A stretch of 43,774 bases of DNA from Enterobacter mori LMG 25706 (GCF_000211415.1 NZ_GL890781.1:13008-56781), one strand, 5' to 3'; counted from the first letter of the stretch, positions 29,888-39,788 are shown. Notes: generated by a model from the letters alone, not told the origin. Numbers and translations: made by a program.

Positions 29888-30409
29888 TCAGTTGCTTTCC
29901 AGCATATGAATAATCTGGTTTGCAACCACTTTAGCGCTCTGATCGTCAGTACGAATGGTCACATCAGCAATCTCTTCGTACAGAGGATTGCGTTCGCCTG
30001 CCAGGGCTTCCAGAACTTCACGTGGTGGCGTTTCAACCTGCAGCAGCGGGCGCTTTTTATCGCGCTGCGTACGTGCCAGTTGTTTTTCGATAGTTGTCTC
30101 AAGATAGACCACTACACCACGGGCGGAGAGACGGTTGCGGGTTTCGCGAGATTTAACAGAGCCGCCGCCAGTTGCCAGCACAATGCCCTGTTTTTCCGTG
30201 AGTTCGTTGATCACTTTTTCTTCTCGGTCACGGAAACCTTCTTCGCCTTCTACATCGAAGACCCAGCCCACATCCGCTCCGGTTCGTTTCTCAATCTCTT
30301 GATCAGAATCGTAAAATTCCATATTGAGTTGTTGAGCTAACTGACGCCCAATAGTGCTTTTGCCGGCACCCATAGGCCCAACCAGAAAGATATTGCGTTT
30401 CTCTGCCAT
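29888..30409 (-). CDS. aroK: AroK, shikimate kinase I
   Basis: 173 residues from ATG 30407-30409 ([10 protein letters not shown]). P-loop G-P-M-G-A-G-K-S-T and shikimate-binding D-S-D and G-G-G segments visible. Phosphorylates shikimate. The open frame continues 18 codons upstream but the E. coli start and conserved leader support the inner ATG. First gene of the aroKB-damX-dam-rpe-gph-trpS operon. Confidence 0.97.
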   Translation of the reverse strand: MAEKRNIFLVGPMGAGKSTIGRQLAQQLNMEFYDSDQEIEKRTGADVGWVFDVEGEEGFRDREEKVINELTEKQGIVLATGGGSVKSRETRNRLSARGVVVYLETTIEKQLARTQRDKKRPLLQVETPPREVLEALAGERNPLYEEIADVTIRTDDQSAKVVANQIIHMLESN

Positions 30410-30695
30410 TTTTTCGGTACTACTAAGACTATTCGTTAATGGTAATCCCCGCTTCGCAGACACCCAGCGTAGCAGGACATGAACTGAAACCTCATATGCA
30501 ATAGAGCGAGAGTCAGACTAAAAATTATCTCAATACTCCGGCTTGTTTGGCAACTGATTAAATCACCGCACCAGACGCATAAGGTAATAAGACGTAAGTC
30601 CAACTCAAATCGGTACTCCTTGTATGCTAATTCATGCCCCACGTCAAACATCTGCAACAAACTGAATGCAAAATCATTGCGGGGATCGTTACCCG
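30410..30695 (-). promoter_or_regulatory. aroK leader/promoter region
   Basis: 286 bases between hofQ and aroK. Much of the half nearest aroK resembles the E. coli aroK leader as I recall it, including the A/T-rich stretch at 30519-30530. A 74-codon open frame (30436-30660) has no convincing start and is not called. No factor-binding site recognised. Confidence 0.5.
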
Positions 30696-31913
30696 TTAAT
30701 GAATATCGACCAGGCGTGGCGTAATAAACACCACCAGCTCGCGCCGCTCGTTATCTTTACCGTCGTGACGGAACAGTTGCCCAATCCAGGGGATTTTCCC
30801 CAGCCCCGGCACGCTATCACTCCCGGTTTTATTCTTTTGCGAGAAAATGCCGCCCAGCGCCAGCGTTTCTCCGCTTTTTACCTCCACCTGCGTTTCTATC
30901 TCTTGCTTATCAATTGCCAGCGTTTCGCCATCGGCCTGCTGAAGCACCTGGCCCGGCATGTTTTCGCTGATGTGAAGCTTCAGACGCACGCGCCCTCCCG
31001 GCAGCACCACCGGCGTGACCTCCATCCCAAGCACGGCCTCTTTAAATTCCACGGAGGTCGCGCCGCTCTCGCCGCTGGAGACCTGATACGGAATTTCGCT
31101 GCCCTGCTTGATGCTGGCCGGTTGCATATGGGACCCCAACAGCCGTGGACTGGCGATAATATCCACCTGCTGTTTTTGCTCCAGAGCCGACAGTTCCAGA
31201 TCCAGCAGCCTGCCGTTGATGCGCCCAATGTTAAACCCGACGTGCGTGGTCGCACTGGCGACCGACAGATCTGCCCCGAGCGTCGTGACCTGCCCCACTT
31301 TACCGGCCTCTGTCGCCTCTGCGAGATTCCATTTCACCCCCAGTTCACGCAGGCTTTTTTCGTTAATGGTGACGATATGGGCCGAAAGCTCCACTTGCTC
31401 AACGGGCAGGTCCATCTGCTCCGCCCAACGCTTTAGCACGTCCACGACGCTCTGATTATCCCGCACCCACAGTCGATTTGTGCGCTTATCGACGGATAAA
31501 CTGCCCTTCGGGCTCAGGAGCCTTTCGGCGTTTTTTTGCACGTCTCCGGCATCCGCCCAGGTGAACGGAATGCTATGTGAGACGAGCGGTGCCTCAAGCA
31601 ACCGCCGTGCCTGCTGCTCGCGCTGCCAGGCGGCAGTATGGACATAAAAGATGCCGCCATCTTCCTGAAGGACCAGCCCGGCACTGGTCACCACCGTCTG
31701 CAGCGCCTGTCGCCAGGGCACGCGCGTTAAATTCAACGAAAGCGAGCCCGTCACATCCGGCGATACCACCAGATTACGGTTCTCCTGCGCCACCAGCGCC
31801 TGCAGCACCTGTACGACAGGGACATCATCCACCACGAGGGTGACGGGTTTTGGCGCGGCGGCCCACAGGGGCTGGCTGATCGCCAGCAGTAACAGCAGTA
31901 TCCTTAACGTCAC
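30696..31913 (-). CDS. hofQ: HofQ, secretin (PilQ-like) for DNA uptake/pilus
   Basis: 405 residues from a GTG at 31911-31913 behind AAGGA; an upstream frame to 31973 is open but lacks a ribosome site. Signal peptide L-L-L-L-L-A-I-S-Q-P-L-W-A, N-terminal N-domain, then the secretin domain with the G-S-E-I-P-Y and V-P-G-L-G-K-I-P signature. Outer-membrane ring related to PilQ; E. coli uses the homologue to take up DNA as nutrient. Its 5' end overlaps the 3' end of hofP by 89 bases. Confidence 0.9.
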   Translation of the reverse strand: MTLRILLLLLAISQPLWAAAPKPVTLVVDDVPVVQVLQALVAQENRNLVVSPDVTGSLSLNLTRVPWRQALQTVVTSAGLVLQEDGGIFYVHTAAWQREQQARRLLEAPLVSHSIPFTWADAGDVQKNAERLLSPKGSLSVDKRTNRLWVRDNQSVVDVLKRWAEQMDLPVEQVELSAHIVTINEKSLRELGVKWNLAEATEAGKVGQVTTLGADLSVASATTHVGFNIGRINGRLLDLELSALEQKQQVDIIASPRLLGSHMQPASIKQGSEIPYQVSSGESGATSVEFKEAVLGMEVTPVVLPGGRVRLKLHISENMPGQVLQQADGETLAIDKQEIETQVEVKSGETLALGGIFSQKNKTGSDSVPGLGKIPWIGQLFRHDGKDNERRELVVFITPRLVDIH

Positions 31914-32229
31914 TTTTATGCGTTCCTTCTCGTTGCCATGTCCATTGCGTCGGTTCACACAGGTCCCCGACATCCACGGTCAGCTGTTGTTGATCCATCT
32001 TGCTCACCCGCCAGCCAGGCGGTAAACGTTCATCCCTTTTCACGCGGTGCCAGCGCTGTTGCCCGTCGCGCAAAATGCCGGTTTCCATGCTGCCACCCAC
32101 CATTCCCTGATATCGCCACTGGGCGAGCTGCCCAACCGCACAGCTATCCTCCGGAGGCTGGAAGGGATCGCGCATTCCAGTCAGAAACAGCAGCGAAAAG
32201 AGAATCAGGTAGCGCACCTTACTGCGCAT
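31825..32229 (-). CDS. hofP: HofP, PilP-like protein
   Basis: 134 residues, as in E. coli. Hydrophobic N-terminus then M-R-D-P-F-Q-P-P, the conserved PilP-type start of the periplasmic part. Probably links the inner-membrane PilN/PilO-like proteins to the secretin. Overlaps both hofO (start) and hofQ (end). Confidence 0.87.
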   Translation of the reverse strand: MRSKVRYLILFSLLFLTGMRDPFQPPEDSCAVGQLAQWRYQGMVGGSMETGILRDGQQRWHRVKRDERLPPGWRVSKMDQQQLTVDVGDLCEPTQWTWQREGTHKSDVKDTAVTAGDQPAPVGRRAKTRHPRGG

Positions 32230-32680
32230 GATCGCTCTCCAGCTGCAGGCTCAGGCGTAGCGTTGTGCCTTCAGGGGCAAGGTTAAATGCGCTGATGCTC
32301 ACCGCCTGCTGCGCCAGACGGGAAAACAGCGCAGGGACATCTGACCATAGAGCATCCAGCACCAGTTCCCCGCCGTTCTGCTGCGGTTTCCAGTGCACCA
32401 GTGCGGTTCTCTTGTCCTGAAAATCCAGCGGCGAGAAGGGCTGAACGGGCGGCATCTCGCGCCGGGCTGGCGCTACGGGTTGCCGTCCGGCCCCAGGCCA
32501 CAACGCGGCATTCAATTGCCTGGCGCGAATGGATAACGCCTCGAGTTCTGCACACTTCACCCCAACGGGCCGGACCAGAAGCCCCCATACGGCCATGGCA
32601 ATAACCCCGGACACCACGCACCAGCAGATCACCCGCACAGAAGAGCGGATTTCTACCCAGCGTTGCAGACGTTGTTCCAC
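32219..32680 (-). CDS. hofO: HofO, PilO-like protein
   Basis: 153 residues from a GTG start. One N-terminal membrane span (about 18-38) and a periplasmic domain containing F-S-P-L-D-F, conserved with E. coli HofO. Weakly conserved overall; assigned by position between hofN and hofP. Confidence 0.83.
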   Translation of the reverse strand: MEQRLQRWVEIRSSVRVICWCVVSGVIAMAVWGLLVRPVGVKCAELEALSIRARQLNAALWPGAGRQPVAPARREMPPVQPFSPLDFQDKRTALVHWKPQQNGGELVLDALWSDVPALFSRLAQQAVSISAFNLAPEGTTLRLSLQLESDHAQ

Positions 32681-32683
32681 GGC

Positions 32684-33178
32684 CTACCCCCGGCGCTTAA
32701 GCTGAAAAGTGAACACCCAGCGCCCCTGGCTATCCTGCTGCAGTTCACCAGCAGACCCGAAGCTAAACCCTGCCACCTGTTTCAGCGCATCCGTCATGGC
32801 CGCAAGCGCCGGGAGGGCGGAGGCATACCCGCTCACCGTAAGCACAGGCGGTTGATAACGTAACGCTGAAAGCCAGGCTTGCGCTGGCATCACGGCAGAG
32901 AGTGACTCCAGTGCCGGTTGCCATGCGACGGGACGAGATTCCACCCCAGTCGTCGCAGGGAGTGCAGAGGGGCGCTGACGTGTTTTCAGTATTTGCTGCA
33001 CCGCGTTGATTCCCGCCAGTTCACTCTGTAGCCCACGCAGCTTCACGTCATGATTCATCCGCAGGCCAAGCCCGAGGGTCAGCGTCACCAGCAATGAAGC
33101 GATAAACAGCACGCCCCAGAAGCGCAGGCAGCGCATCCGGCGCTGCTGTCGCCACGGTAAAAAATTCGCCGTGCTCAT
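32684..33178 (-). CDS. hofN: HofN, PilN-like protein
   Basis: 164 residues. Short cytoplasmic start N-F-L-P-W-R-Q-Q-R-R (the PilN-type motif that binds PilM), one span at about 22-44, then a coiled periplasmic part. ATGA overlap with hofM. Confidence 0.87.
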   Translation of the reverse strand: MSTANFLPWRQQRRMRCLRFWGVLFIASLLVTLTLGLGLRMNHDVKLRGLQSELAGINAVQQILKTRQRPSALPATTGVESRPVAWQPALESLSAVMPAQAWLSALRYQPPVLTVSGYASALPALAAMTDALKQVAGFSFGSAGELQQDSQGRWVFTFQLKRRG

Positions 33179-33951
33179 TCAGGCACCTCACTCATGGCCA
33201 ACGCCAGCGCGACGGTAAAATCAGCACCGCGCTCGGGTAAGGGAGGCTGGCAACTGACCAGCAGTTTCCAGGGGTCACGTGTGGCATCGAACTGAACGAT
33301 GTCATCAGAAGAGAGCGCAAGCAGGGCCGCCAGCTCGGTGACATCTTTCGCTTCTGTGGCGTAGCGCCGTCCCCACTGGTGGCGCATCGCCCACAGCCAC
33401 TGGTGCCGATCCCGCCAGGCGACGCACTGAGCAGGGGCAACGGCATGGAGGAGATTCCCTAACGCGCCTGCATCCGGCGTGATAGCCGCTAACCGCAAGC
33501 GCAGCGTTTTTGCCAACAACAAAAGGGCATCGACTTCGTTGTTTTGCGCCGCCGTAACATGAAATGTGTTGCTGAACGTGTCCTCCACATAGTCAAAGCA
33601 CAGCCCGTCTGTGGACATCTCCAGCTCCCGGGACAGCGTGGAACCCACCCAGGAAACCTGCTCGCTGTCACGAAGGGCCATGGACGGGCGCGGCAGCGAG
33701 CGTTGTAACGTGCGCGCAGCGGGAAATGAGAGGAATACCCGGTGGTAATGGGGCAACGCCCGCCGCCAGTCGCGTAACGCGGCAACCAGATGTTCTGGCT
33801 TGAGAATTTTCCCGTCGCGGATAATCCCGTCTGCCAGGGAAACAGCCCACCAGCGCCGTAAACGCCACCCAGGCTTCTCTTTGGTCAGCGCTACAATGAG
33901 CACCCTATCTTGTTGAATATGAATGCCCGTTTGCCAGGTTTTGAAAGCCAT
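33175..33951 (-). CDS. hofM: HofM, PilM-like actin-fold protein
   Basis: 258 residues. First gene of the hof operon, divergent from mrcA. Related to the cytoplasmic ATPase-fold protein PilM; the N-terminal W-Q-T-G-I-H-I-Q beta-strand pattern fits. Nucleotide motifs are degenerate, as in other HofM. Confidence 0.86.
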   Translation of the reverse strand: MAFKTWQTGIHIQQDRVLIVALTKEKPGWRLRRWWAVSLADGIIRDGKILKPEHLVAALRDWRRALPHYHRVFLSFPAARTLQRSLPRPSMALRDSEQVSWVGSTLSRELEMSTDGLCFDYVEDTFSNTFHVTAAQNNEVDALLLLAKTLRLRLAAITPDAGALGNLLHAVAPAQCVAWRDRHQWLWAMRHQWGRRYATEAKDVTELAALLALSSDDIVQFDATRDPWKLLVSCQPPLPERGADFTVALALAMSEVPE

Positions 33952-34071
33952 ACTTCACGATCTCCTTATCGCCCGTCAGAGTGACGGCTATATCAATGAA
34001 TCAGGCTTGCCTTTATACTACCGCGCGATTGTTTAGAAACTGCCCAAGTGAAACCAGATGGGAAATCTCCG

Positions 34072-36624
34072 GTGAAGTTCGTAAAGTATTTATTGATCCT
34101 TGCAGTCTGTTGCATTCTGCTGGGAGCAGGCTCGATTTATGGTTTGTACAAATATATTGAGCCGCAGCTACCTGATGTCGCCACGCTTCGTGATGTGCGA
34201 CTCCAGATCCCAATGCAGGTCTATAGCGCCGATGGCGAGCTCATGGCGCAATATGGCGAAAAACGCCGTATCCCGCTGACCTTAAAGCAAATTCCTCCCG
34301 TGATGGTGAACGCTTTTATCGCCACCGAGGACAGCCGTTTTTACGAGCACCACGGCGTCGATCCGGTGGGGATTTTCCGCGCCGCCAGCATTGCGTTGTT
34401 CTCCGGTCATGCCTCTCAGGGGGCCAGTACCATTACGCAGCAGCTGGCGCGTAACTTCTTCCTCAGCCCTGAAAAGACGCTGACGCGTAAGATCAAAGAG
34501 GTGTTCCTCGCGATCCGCATCGAGCAGCTGCTGAGTAAAGACGAGATCCTTGAGCTTTACCTCAACAAAATCTATCTCGGTTACCGCGCCTATGGCGTTG
34601 GCGCTGCGGCGCAGGTGTACTTCGGTAAGCCAGTAGAACAACTCACGCTGAGCGAAATGGCGACCATCGCCGGTCTGCCGAAAGCGCCATCCACGTTCAA
34701 CCCGCTCTACTCCATGGACCGTGCGACTGCGCGTCGTAACGTGGTGCTGTCGCGTATGCTGAGCGAAGGCTACATCAGCCAGACCGAGTACGACCAGGCA
34801 CGCAGCGATGTTATCGACGCCAACTACCATGCGCCGGAAATCGCCTTCTCCTCACCGTATCTCACCGAGATGGTTCGTCAGGAGATGGTGAGCCGTTATG
34901 GCGAGAAGGCCTATGAAGACGGCTATCGCGTATACACCACAGTAACCCGCAAAGTTCAGCAGGCGGCACAGCAGGCCGTGCGTAACAACGTGATGGATTA
35001 CGACATGCGCCACGGCTACCGCGGCCCGTCGAACGTGTTGTGGAAAGTGGGCGAAAGCGCATGGGACAGCAAGAAAATCCCCGACTCGCTGAAAACACTT
35101 CCAACCTATGGCCCGCTGCTGCCAGCCGTTGTCACACCGGCCGATCCGCAGGAGGCCGTCGCACTGCTGGCAGACGGCACCTCCGTCTCGCTGCGAATGG
35201 ACGGGATCCGCTGGGCCCGTCCGTACCGCTCTGACACGCTGCAAGGCCCAACGCCGCGCAAAGTGACGGACGCGGTGCAGACGGGTCAGCAAATCTGGGT
35301 TCGCCAGGTGGGCGATGCGTGGTGGCTGGCACAGGTGCCAGACGTGAACTCCGCGCTCGTCTCCATTAATCCGCAAAACGGTGCGGTGATGGCGCTGGTC
35401 GGCGGGTTTGATTTCAACCAGAGCAAATTTAACCGTGCCACTCAGGCGCTGCGTCAGGTTGGCTCTAACATCAAGCCGTTCCTCTACACCGCCGCGATGG
35501 ATAAAGGGCTGACGCTCGCCAGTATTCTCAACGACGTACCGATTTCCCGCTGGGATGCCGGTGCGGGTTCTGACTGGCAGCCGAAAAACTCTCCACCGCA
35601 ATATGCGGGCCCAATCCGTCTTCGTCAGGGTCTGGGGCAGTCGAAAAACGTGGTGATGGTTCGCGCCATGCGCGCCATGGGCGTTGACTATGCGGCAGAG
35701 TATCTGCAGCGCTTCGGCTTCCCGGCGCAGAATATCGTCCATACCGAATCGCTGGCGCTGGGCTCCGCGTCCTTTACGCCGCTTCAGGTCGCGCGCGGTT
35801 ATGCGGTAATGACGAACGGCGGGTTCCTGATCGATCCGTACTTCATCAGTAAAATTGAGAACGACCAGGGCGGCGTGCTGTTCGAGGCGAAACCAAAAAT
35901 CGCCTGTGCAGAGTGCGATATTCCGGTCATTTACGGCGATACTCAGAAGTCTAACGTACTTGAAAACAAAGACATGGAAGATGTCGCCATTTCTCAGGAA
36001 CAGCAGAACTCAGCGGTACCACAGCCTCAGCTGGAGCAGGCTAACCAGGCCCTGGTTGCCCAGACCGGTGCGCAGGAGTATGCCCCGCACGTGATCAACA
36101 CACCGCTGTCGTTCCTGATTAAGAGCGCGCTGAATACCAATATCTTTGGTGAACCGGGCTGGCAAGGCACCGGCTGGCGTGCCGGACGTGATCTGCAGCG
36201 CCGCGACATCGGCGGGAAAACGGGAACCACCAACAGCTCGAAAGATGCGTGGTTCTCCGGTTACGGGCCGGGTGTGGTCACTTCTGTCTGGATCGGCTTT
36301 GACGATCACCGCCGCGATTTGGGTCGTACCACCGCCTCCGGCGCGATTAAAGATCAGATCTCTGGTTACGAAGGCGGCGCGAAGAGTGCGCAACCGGCGT
36401 GGGATGCGTACATGAAATCCGTTCTGGAAGGCGTGCCTGAGCAGCCGCTAACGCCTCCGCCGGGCATTGTGACGGTCAACATTGACCGCAACACCGGGCA
36501 GCTCGCCAATGGCGGAAATAGCCGTGAAGAGTATTTCATCGAAGGCACGCAGCCAACCAGGCAGGCGGTGCATGAGGTGGGAACAGAAATTATCGATAAC
36601 GGCGAAACGCACGAGTTGTTTTAA
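34072..36624 (+). CDS. mrcA: MrcA, penicillin-binding protein 1A
   Basis: 850 residues from GTG 34072 (the E. coli gene also starts with GTG); GGGA lies eight bases upstream. A GTG eight codons earlier is in frame but has no such site. One N-terminal span, glycosyltransferase domain (E-D-S-R-F-Y-E-H-H-G near 86; Q-Q-L-A-R-N-F), then transpeptidase with G-S-N-I-K-P (S-x-x-K), S-K-N and K-T-G-T-T-N. Builds peptidoglycan in the periplasm. Divergent from hofM. Confidence 0.97.
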   Translation: MKFVKYLLILAVCCILLGAGSIYGLYKYIEPQLPDVATLRDVRLQIPMQVYSADGELMAQYGEKRRIPLTLKQIPPVMVNAFIATEDSRFYEHHGVDPVGIFRAASIALFSGHASQGASTITQQLARNFFLSPEKTLTRKIKEVFLAIRIEQLLSKDEILELYLNKIYLGYRAYGVGAAAQVYFGKPVEQLTLSEMATIAGLPKAPSTFNPLYSMDRATARRNVVLSRMLSEGYISQTEYDQARSDVIDANYHAPEIAFSSPYLTEMVRQEMVSRYGEKAYEDGYRVYTTVTRKVQQAAQQAVRNNVMDYDMRHGYRGPSNVLWKVGESAWDSKKIPDSLKTLPTYGPLLPAVVTPADPQEAVALLADGTSVSLRMDGIRWARPYRSDTLQGPTPRKVTDAVQTGQQIWVRQVGDAWWLAQVPDVNSALVSINPQNGAVMALVGGFDFNQSKFNRATQALRQVGSNIKPFLYTAAMDKGLTLASILNDVPISRWDAGAGSDWQPKNSPPQYAGPIRLRQGLGQSKNVVMVRAMRAMGVDYAAEYLQRFGFPAQNIVHTESLALGSASFTPLQVARGYAVMTNGGFLIDPYFISKIENDQGGVLFEAKPKIACAECDIPVIYGDTQKSNVLENKDMEDVAISQEQQNSAVPQPQLEQANQALVAQTGAQEYAPHVINTPLSFLIKSALNTNIFGEPGWQGTGWRAGRDLQRRDIGGKTGTTNSSKDAWFSGYGPGVVTSVWIGFDDHRRDLGRTTASGAIKDQISGYEGGAKSAQPAWDAYMKSVLEGVPEQPLTPPPGIVTVNIDRNTGQLANGGNSREEYFIEGTQPTRQAVHEVGTEIIDNGETHELF

Positions 36625-36633
36625 GCATAAAAA

Positions 36634-36653
36634 TGCCCGGTAAAAACCGGGCA
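36634..36653. terminator. Bidirectional terminator between mrcA and nudE
   Basis: Perfect stem TGCCCGG/CCGGGCA with a TAAAAA loop, ten bases after the mrcA stop, followed by an A/T-rich stretch on each side. Confidence 0.8.
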
Positions 36654-36664
36654 AATAATAGTAG

Positions 36665-36699
36665 GCCGGGTAAGGCGAAGCTGCCACCCGGCTTTTTTA
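36665..36699. repeat. REP-like palindromic element between mrcA and nudE
   Basis: GCCGGGTAAGGCGAAGCTGC-CACCCGGC followed by TTTTTTAT: the imperfect G/C-rich stem and GGCG..GC core are typical of enterobacterial REP units (BIME). Single unit, in a convergent gap. Unrelated to the CCCTCTCCC family. Confidence 0.75.
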
Positions 36700-36703
36700 T
36701 GGC

Positions 36704-37264
36704 CTACAGTCGCCCCTGGCCTTTCAACCACTCGCGTACCAGGAACAGGGCGCTCACGTTACGCGCTTCGTTAAAGTCCGGATCTTCCAGTAAATCCATC
36801 AGATGCGCCAGCGGCCAGCGAACCTGCGGCAGCGGCTCCGGCTCGTCTCCTTCCAGCGATTCTGGATAGAGATCTTCCGCCACCACGATATTCATTTTGC
36901 TGGAAAAATAGGACGGTGCCATGCTCAGTTTTTTCAGGAACGACAGCTCATTCGCGCCAAAACCGACCTCTTCTTTCAGTTCACGATTGGCGGCTTCGAA
37001 AACCGTCTCGCCAGGATCGATCAGTCCCTTGGAGAATCCAAGTTCGTAAGATTCAGTTCCTACCGCGTATTCACGGATCAAGATTAGGTGATCGTCAACG
37101 ATGGGGACAATCATCACTGCTTCACGCGAAGAGGGGCGCATACGTTCGTAAACGCGACGCACACCGTTGCTGAACTCCAGGTCCACACTTTCCACATTAA
37201 ACAGGCGCGATTTAGCGACGGTTTCAACGCTCAGAATGGTGGGTTTTTGTAGTGGTTTGCTCAT
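36704..37264 (-). CDS. nudE: NudE, Nudix hydrolase for ADP-ribose, AP3A and NADH-type compounds
   Basis: 186 residues. Nudix box G-x5-E-x7-R-E-L-x-E-E-x-G visible in G-L-I-D-P-G-E-T-V-F-E-A-A-N-R-E-L-K-E-E-V, spanning about residues 80-100. Hydrolyses ADP-linked compounds to AMP. Convergent with mrcA. Confidence 0.95.
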   Translation of the reverse strand: MSKPLQKPTILSVETVAKSRLFNVESVDLEFSNGVRRVYERMRPSSREAVMIVPIVDDHLILIREYAVGTESYELGFSKGLIDPGETVFEAANRELKEEVGFGANELSFLKKLSMAPSYFSSKMNIVVAEDLYPESLEGDEPEPLPQVRWPLAHLMDLLEDPDFNEARNVSALFLVREWLKGQGRL

Positions 37265-37585
37265 CTTGACGGGTCTTTGGTGTGTGAACTGGCGTTATTG
37301 TGCGATATGCCGCACGGTTTGGGCAATGTCAATTGTACTTTATTTACATTTGTGCAACGTAACTGGAATCAATCCTTAATTCAAAACAAATGTCAAGAGG
37401 TTGAAATGTTTCCAGGAATTTGCTGATATCGCGCCATCACAGGCTTTGCTATTATCATCGGTCACTGGGATGCGCTTCAGAATGCTCAAGTTCGACTCCA
37501 TACTTGCCGATAGCCAACCACAGACTCTCATTCATGTTAAAGGTGCTACTGACTACACCTGTAAGATAAGTAAGATGGGGAAAGC
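37265..37585. promoter_or_regulatory. nudE-igaA divergent region
   Basis: 321 bases, A/T-rich near nudE. No operator recognised by eye. An open frame on the plus strand (usable ATG at 37470, 39 codons to the stop at 37587-37589) overlaps the igaA start as ATGA; the GGGGA ribosome site of igaA lies inside it. Confidence 0.45.
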
Positions 37586-39724
37586 ATGAGCACCATTTTG
37601 ATTGTTCTCACTGCTATGCTGGCCGCCGCGCTGGTTGCAGGGTGGGCGTACAGGCGTCGCGTACAGCGTCGATATCGACTGCCCTTTTTAAACGCTTTTG
37701 CGGGTGCGACGACACGTAAGCTCGCGCCTGAAGAACGCAGCGCCATTGAACACTACCTCGATAATCTGAACCGCGCTCAGCAGTCGCCTGGGCCAACGGG
37801 TGCCAGTACTGCGCCGGTCTCCCTCAATCTTAACGCACAAAGCGACACCGTGCTCTGCGTGACGCGCTCGATCACCCGTTACGGCATTACGACTGACGAC
37901 CCTAACAAATGGCGTTATTACCTGGATTCTGTCGAGGTCCATCTCCCGCCATTCTGGGAACAGTACATTAATGATGAAAACAGCGTAGAGCTGATTCATA
38001 CCGACTCCCTGCCGCTGGTTATCTCGCTAAACGGTCATCACCTCAATGAGTACGTGCATGAAGCGCCGCGCTTCGCGCTGGAACGGGCAAGTTCAACGCA
38101 GGCCAGCATTCGCGGTGAAGAGACAGAGCAGATTGAACTGCTGAACATTCGTCAGGAGACGCATGAAGAGTACGCCTTAAGCCGCCCGGATGGTATTCGT
38201 GAAGCGGTGCTGATTGTTGCGGCATTTCTGCTCTTTTTCTTCTGTCTGCTCACGCCAGATGTTTTCGTTCCCTGGCTTGCGGGCGGCGCAGTTCTGCTCC
38301 TGGCGGCCGGATTGTGGGGTCTGTTTGCCCCTCCGACGAAAACGTCGCTGCGTGAAATTCACTGCCTGCGTGGAACGCCAAAGCGCTGGGGTCTCTTCGG
38401 CGAGAACGATCAGGAGCATCTCAATAATATCTCGCTCGGTATTATCGACCTTATCTATCCGCGCCACTGGCAGCCGTGGATCGCCCAGGATTTAGGGCAT
38501 AAAACCGATATCGATATCTACCTCGACCGCCACGTGGTGCGTCAGGGGCGTTATCTGTCCCTGCACGATGAAGTGAAAAACTTCCCGCTTCAGCACTGGC
38601 TTCGCAGCACGGTCATTGCTGGCGGTGCAGCGCTGGTCTTTTTGATGCTGCTACTTTTCGTGCCGCTGGATATGCCCATTAAGTTCACCCTGTCATGGAT
38701 TAAAGGGGCGCAGACGGTGGAAGCCACCAGCGTGAAGCAACTGGAAGACGCCGGCATACGCGTGGGTGATACGCTGCGTCTGCAAGGGACCGGAATGTGT
38801 AACATCCATGCGCCTGGCGCATGGAACACACGTCAGAATTCGCCGTTTATGCCGTTTGATTGTTCGCAAATTATCTGGAACGATGCGCCTCCGCTGCCGC
38901 TGCCTGAATCCGATGTCGTGAATAAAGCTACGGCGCTCACCGAAACGGTCAGCCGCCAGTTGCATCCGAAACCGGATGACGATTCCCGCGTTAGCCCTGC
39001 CCTGCGTTCGGCAATTCAGAAATCGGGCATGGTACTGCTGGATGACTTTGGTGAAATCGTCCTGAAAACAGAGGATCTCTGTTCTGCCCAGGACGAGTGC
39101 GTGCGGCTTAAAAATGCACTGGTGAATCTCGGGAACAGCAAGGACTGGGATGCACTGGTGAAACGCGCGGAAGCAGGACGCCTGGACGGCGTCAACGTGC
39201 TGCTGCGTCCGGTCAGCGCTGAATCTCTGGATAACCTGGTCGCCACCTCCACCGCGCCGTTTGTGATGCGCGAAACCACCCGAGCAGCCCAGGCGTTAAA
39301 CAGCCCGGCTCCGGGCGGCTTTGTGATTGTCAGCGATGAGGGGAGCGATCTGGTTGATCAGCCTTATCCGCAAGTTGCGTTATATGACTACCCGGCTCAG
39401 GAGCAGTGGGGAGAGTTCCAGCGGCTTGCTCAAATGCTGATGCAAACGCCGTTCAGCGCGGAAGGGATCGTCACACGTATCTTCACAGACGCCAATGGCA
39501 CGCGCCATGTCGACCTGCACCGAATGCCGGATAGCGCAGGATTGTGGCGTTATATCGGCACATCCCTGCTGATGATCGCGATGCTGGCATGCATTTTCTG
39601 GAACGGCTTTATGGCCTTGCGCCGCTATCAGCGTTCGCGCACCCGGCTTGCTGAGATTCAGCAGTATTACGAAAATTGCCTCAATCCTAAACTCATCTCA
39701 TCCTCTGAGAGCCTGATCGGATAA
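37586..39724 (+). CDS. igaA: IgaA (YrfF), inner-membrane repressor of the Rcs phosphorelay
   Basis: 712 residues, one more than E. coli. N-terminal span (1-20), cytoplasmic domain, two spans about 210-250, further cytoplasmic part, a span near 340-360, a large periplasmic domain with four cysteines, and a final span at about 655-675. Restrains Rcs signalling by contacting RcsD; in several enterics it is essential when Rcs is intact. Good GGGGA ribosome site. Confidence 0.95.
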   Translation: MSTILIVLTAMLAAALVAGWAYRRRVQRRYRLPFLNAFAGATTRKLAPEERSAIEHYLDNLNRAQQSPGPTGASTAPVSLNLNAQSDTVLCVTRSITRYGITTDDPNKWRYYLDSVEVHLPPFWEQYINDENSVELIHTDSLPLVISLNGHHLNEYVHEAPRFALERASSTQASIRGEETEQIELLNIRQETHEEYALSRPDGIREAVLIVAAFLLFFFCLLTPDVFVPWLAGGAVLLLAAGLWGLFAPPTKTSLREIHCLRGTPKRWGLFGENDQEHLNNISLGIIDLIYPRHWQPWIAQDLGHKTDIDIYLDRHVVRQGRYLSLHDEVKNFPLQHWLRSTVIAGGAALVFLMLLLFVPLDMPIKFTLSWIKGAQTVEATSVKQLEDAGIRVGDTLRLQGTGMCNIHAPGAWNTRQNSPFMPFDCSQIIWNDAPPLPLPESDVVNKATALTETVSRQLHPKPDDDSRVSPALRSAIQKSGMVLLDDFGEIVLKTEDLCSAQDECVRLKNALVNLGNSKDWDALVKRAEAGRLDGVNVLLRPVSAESLDNLVATSTAPFVMRETTRAAQALNSPAPGGFVIVSDEGSDLVDQPYPQVALYDYPAQEQWGEFQRLAQMLMQTPFSAEGIVTRIFTDANGTRHVDLHRMPDSAGLWRYIGTSLLMIAMLACIFWNGFMALRRYQRSRTRLAEIQQYYENCLNPKLISSSESLIG

Positions 39725-39788
39725 CGTCACTGCGCGGCAAGTTGTGCTACCCTGTCGCGCACGTTTCTTCTGGCTGGAGTTCCCCTAA

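Noticed and set aside
30436..30660. 74-codon frame in the aroK leader
   Set aside because: No good start or ribosome site; the segment resembles the known non-coding aroK leader.
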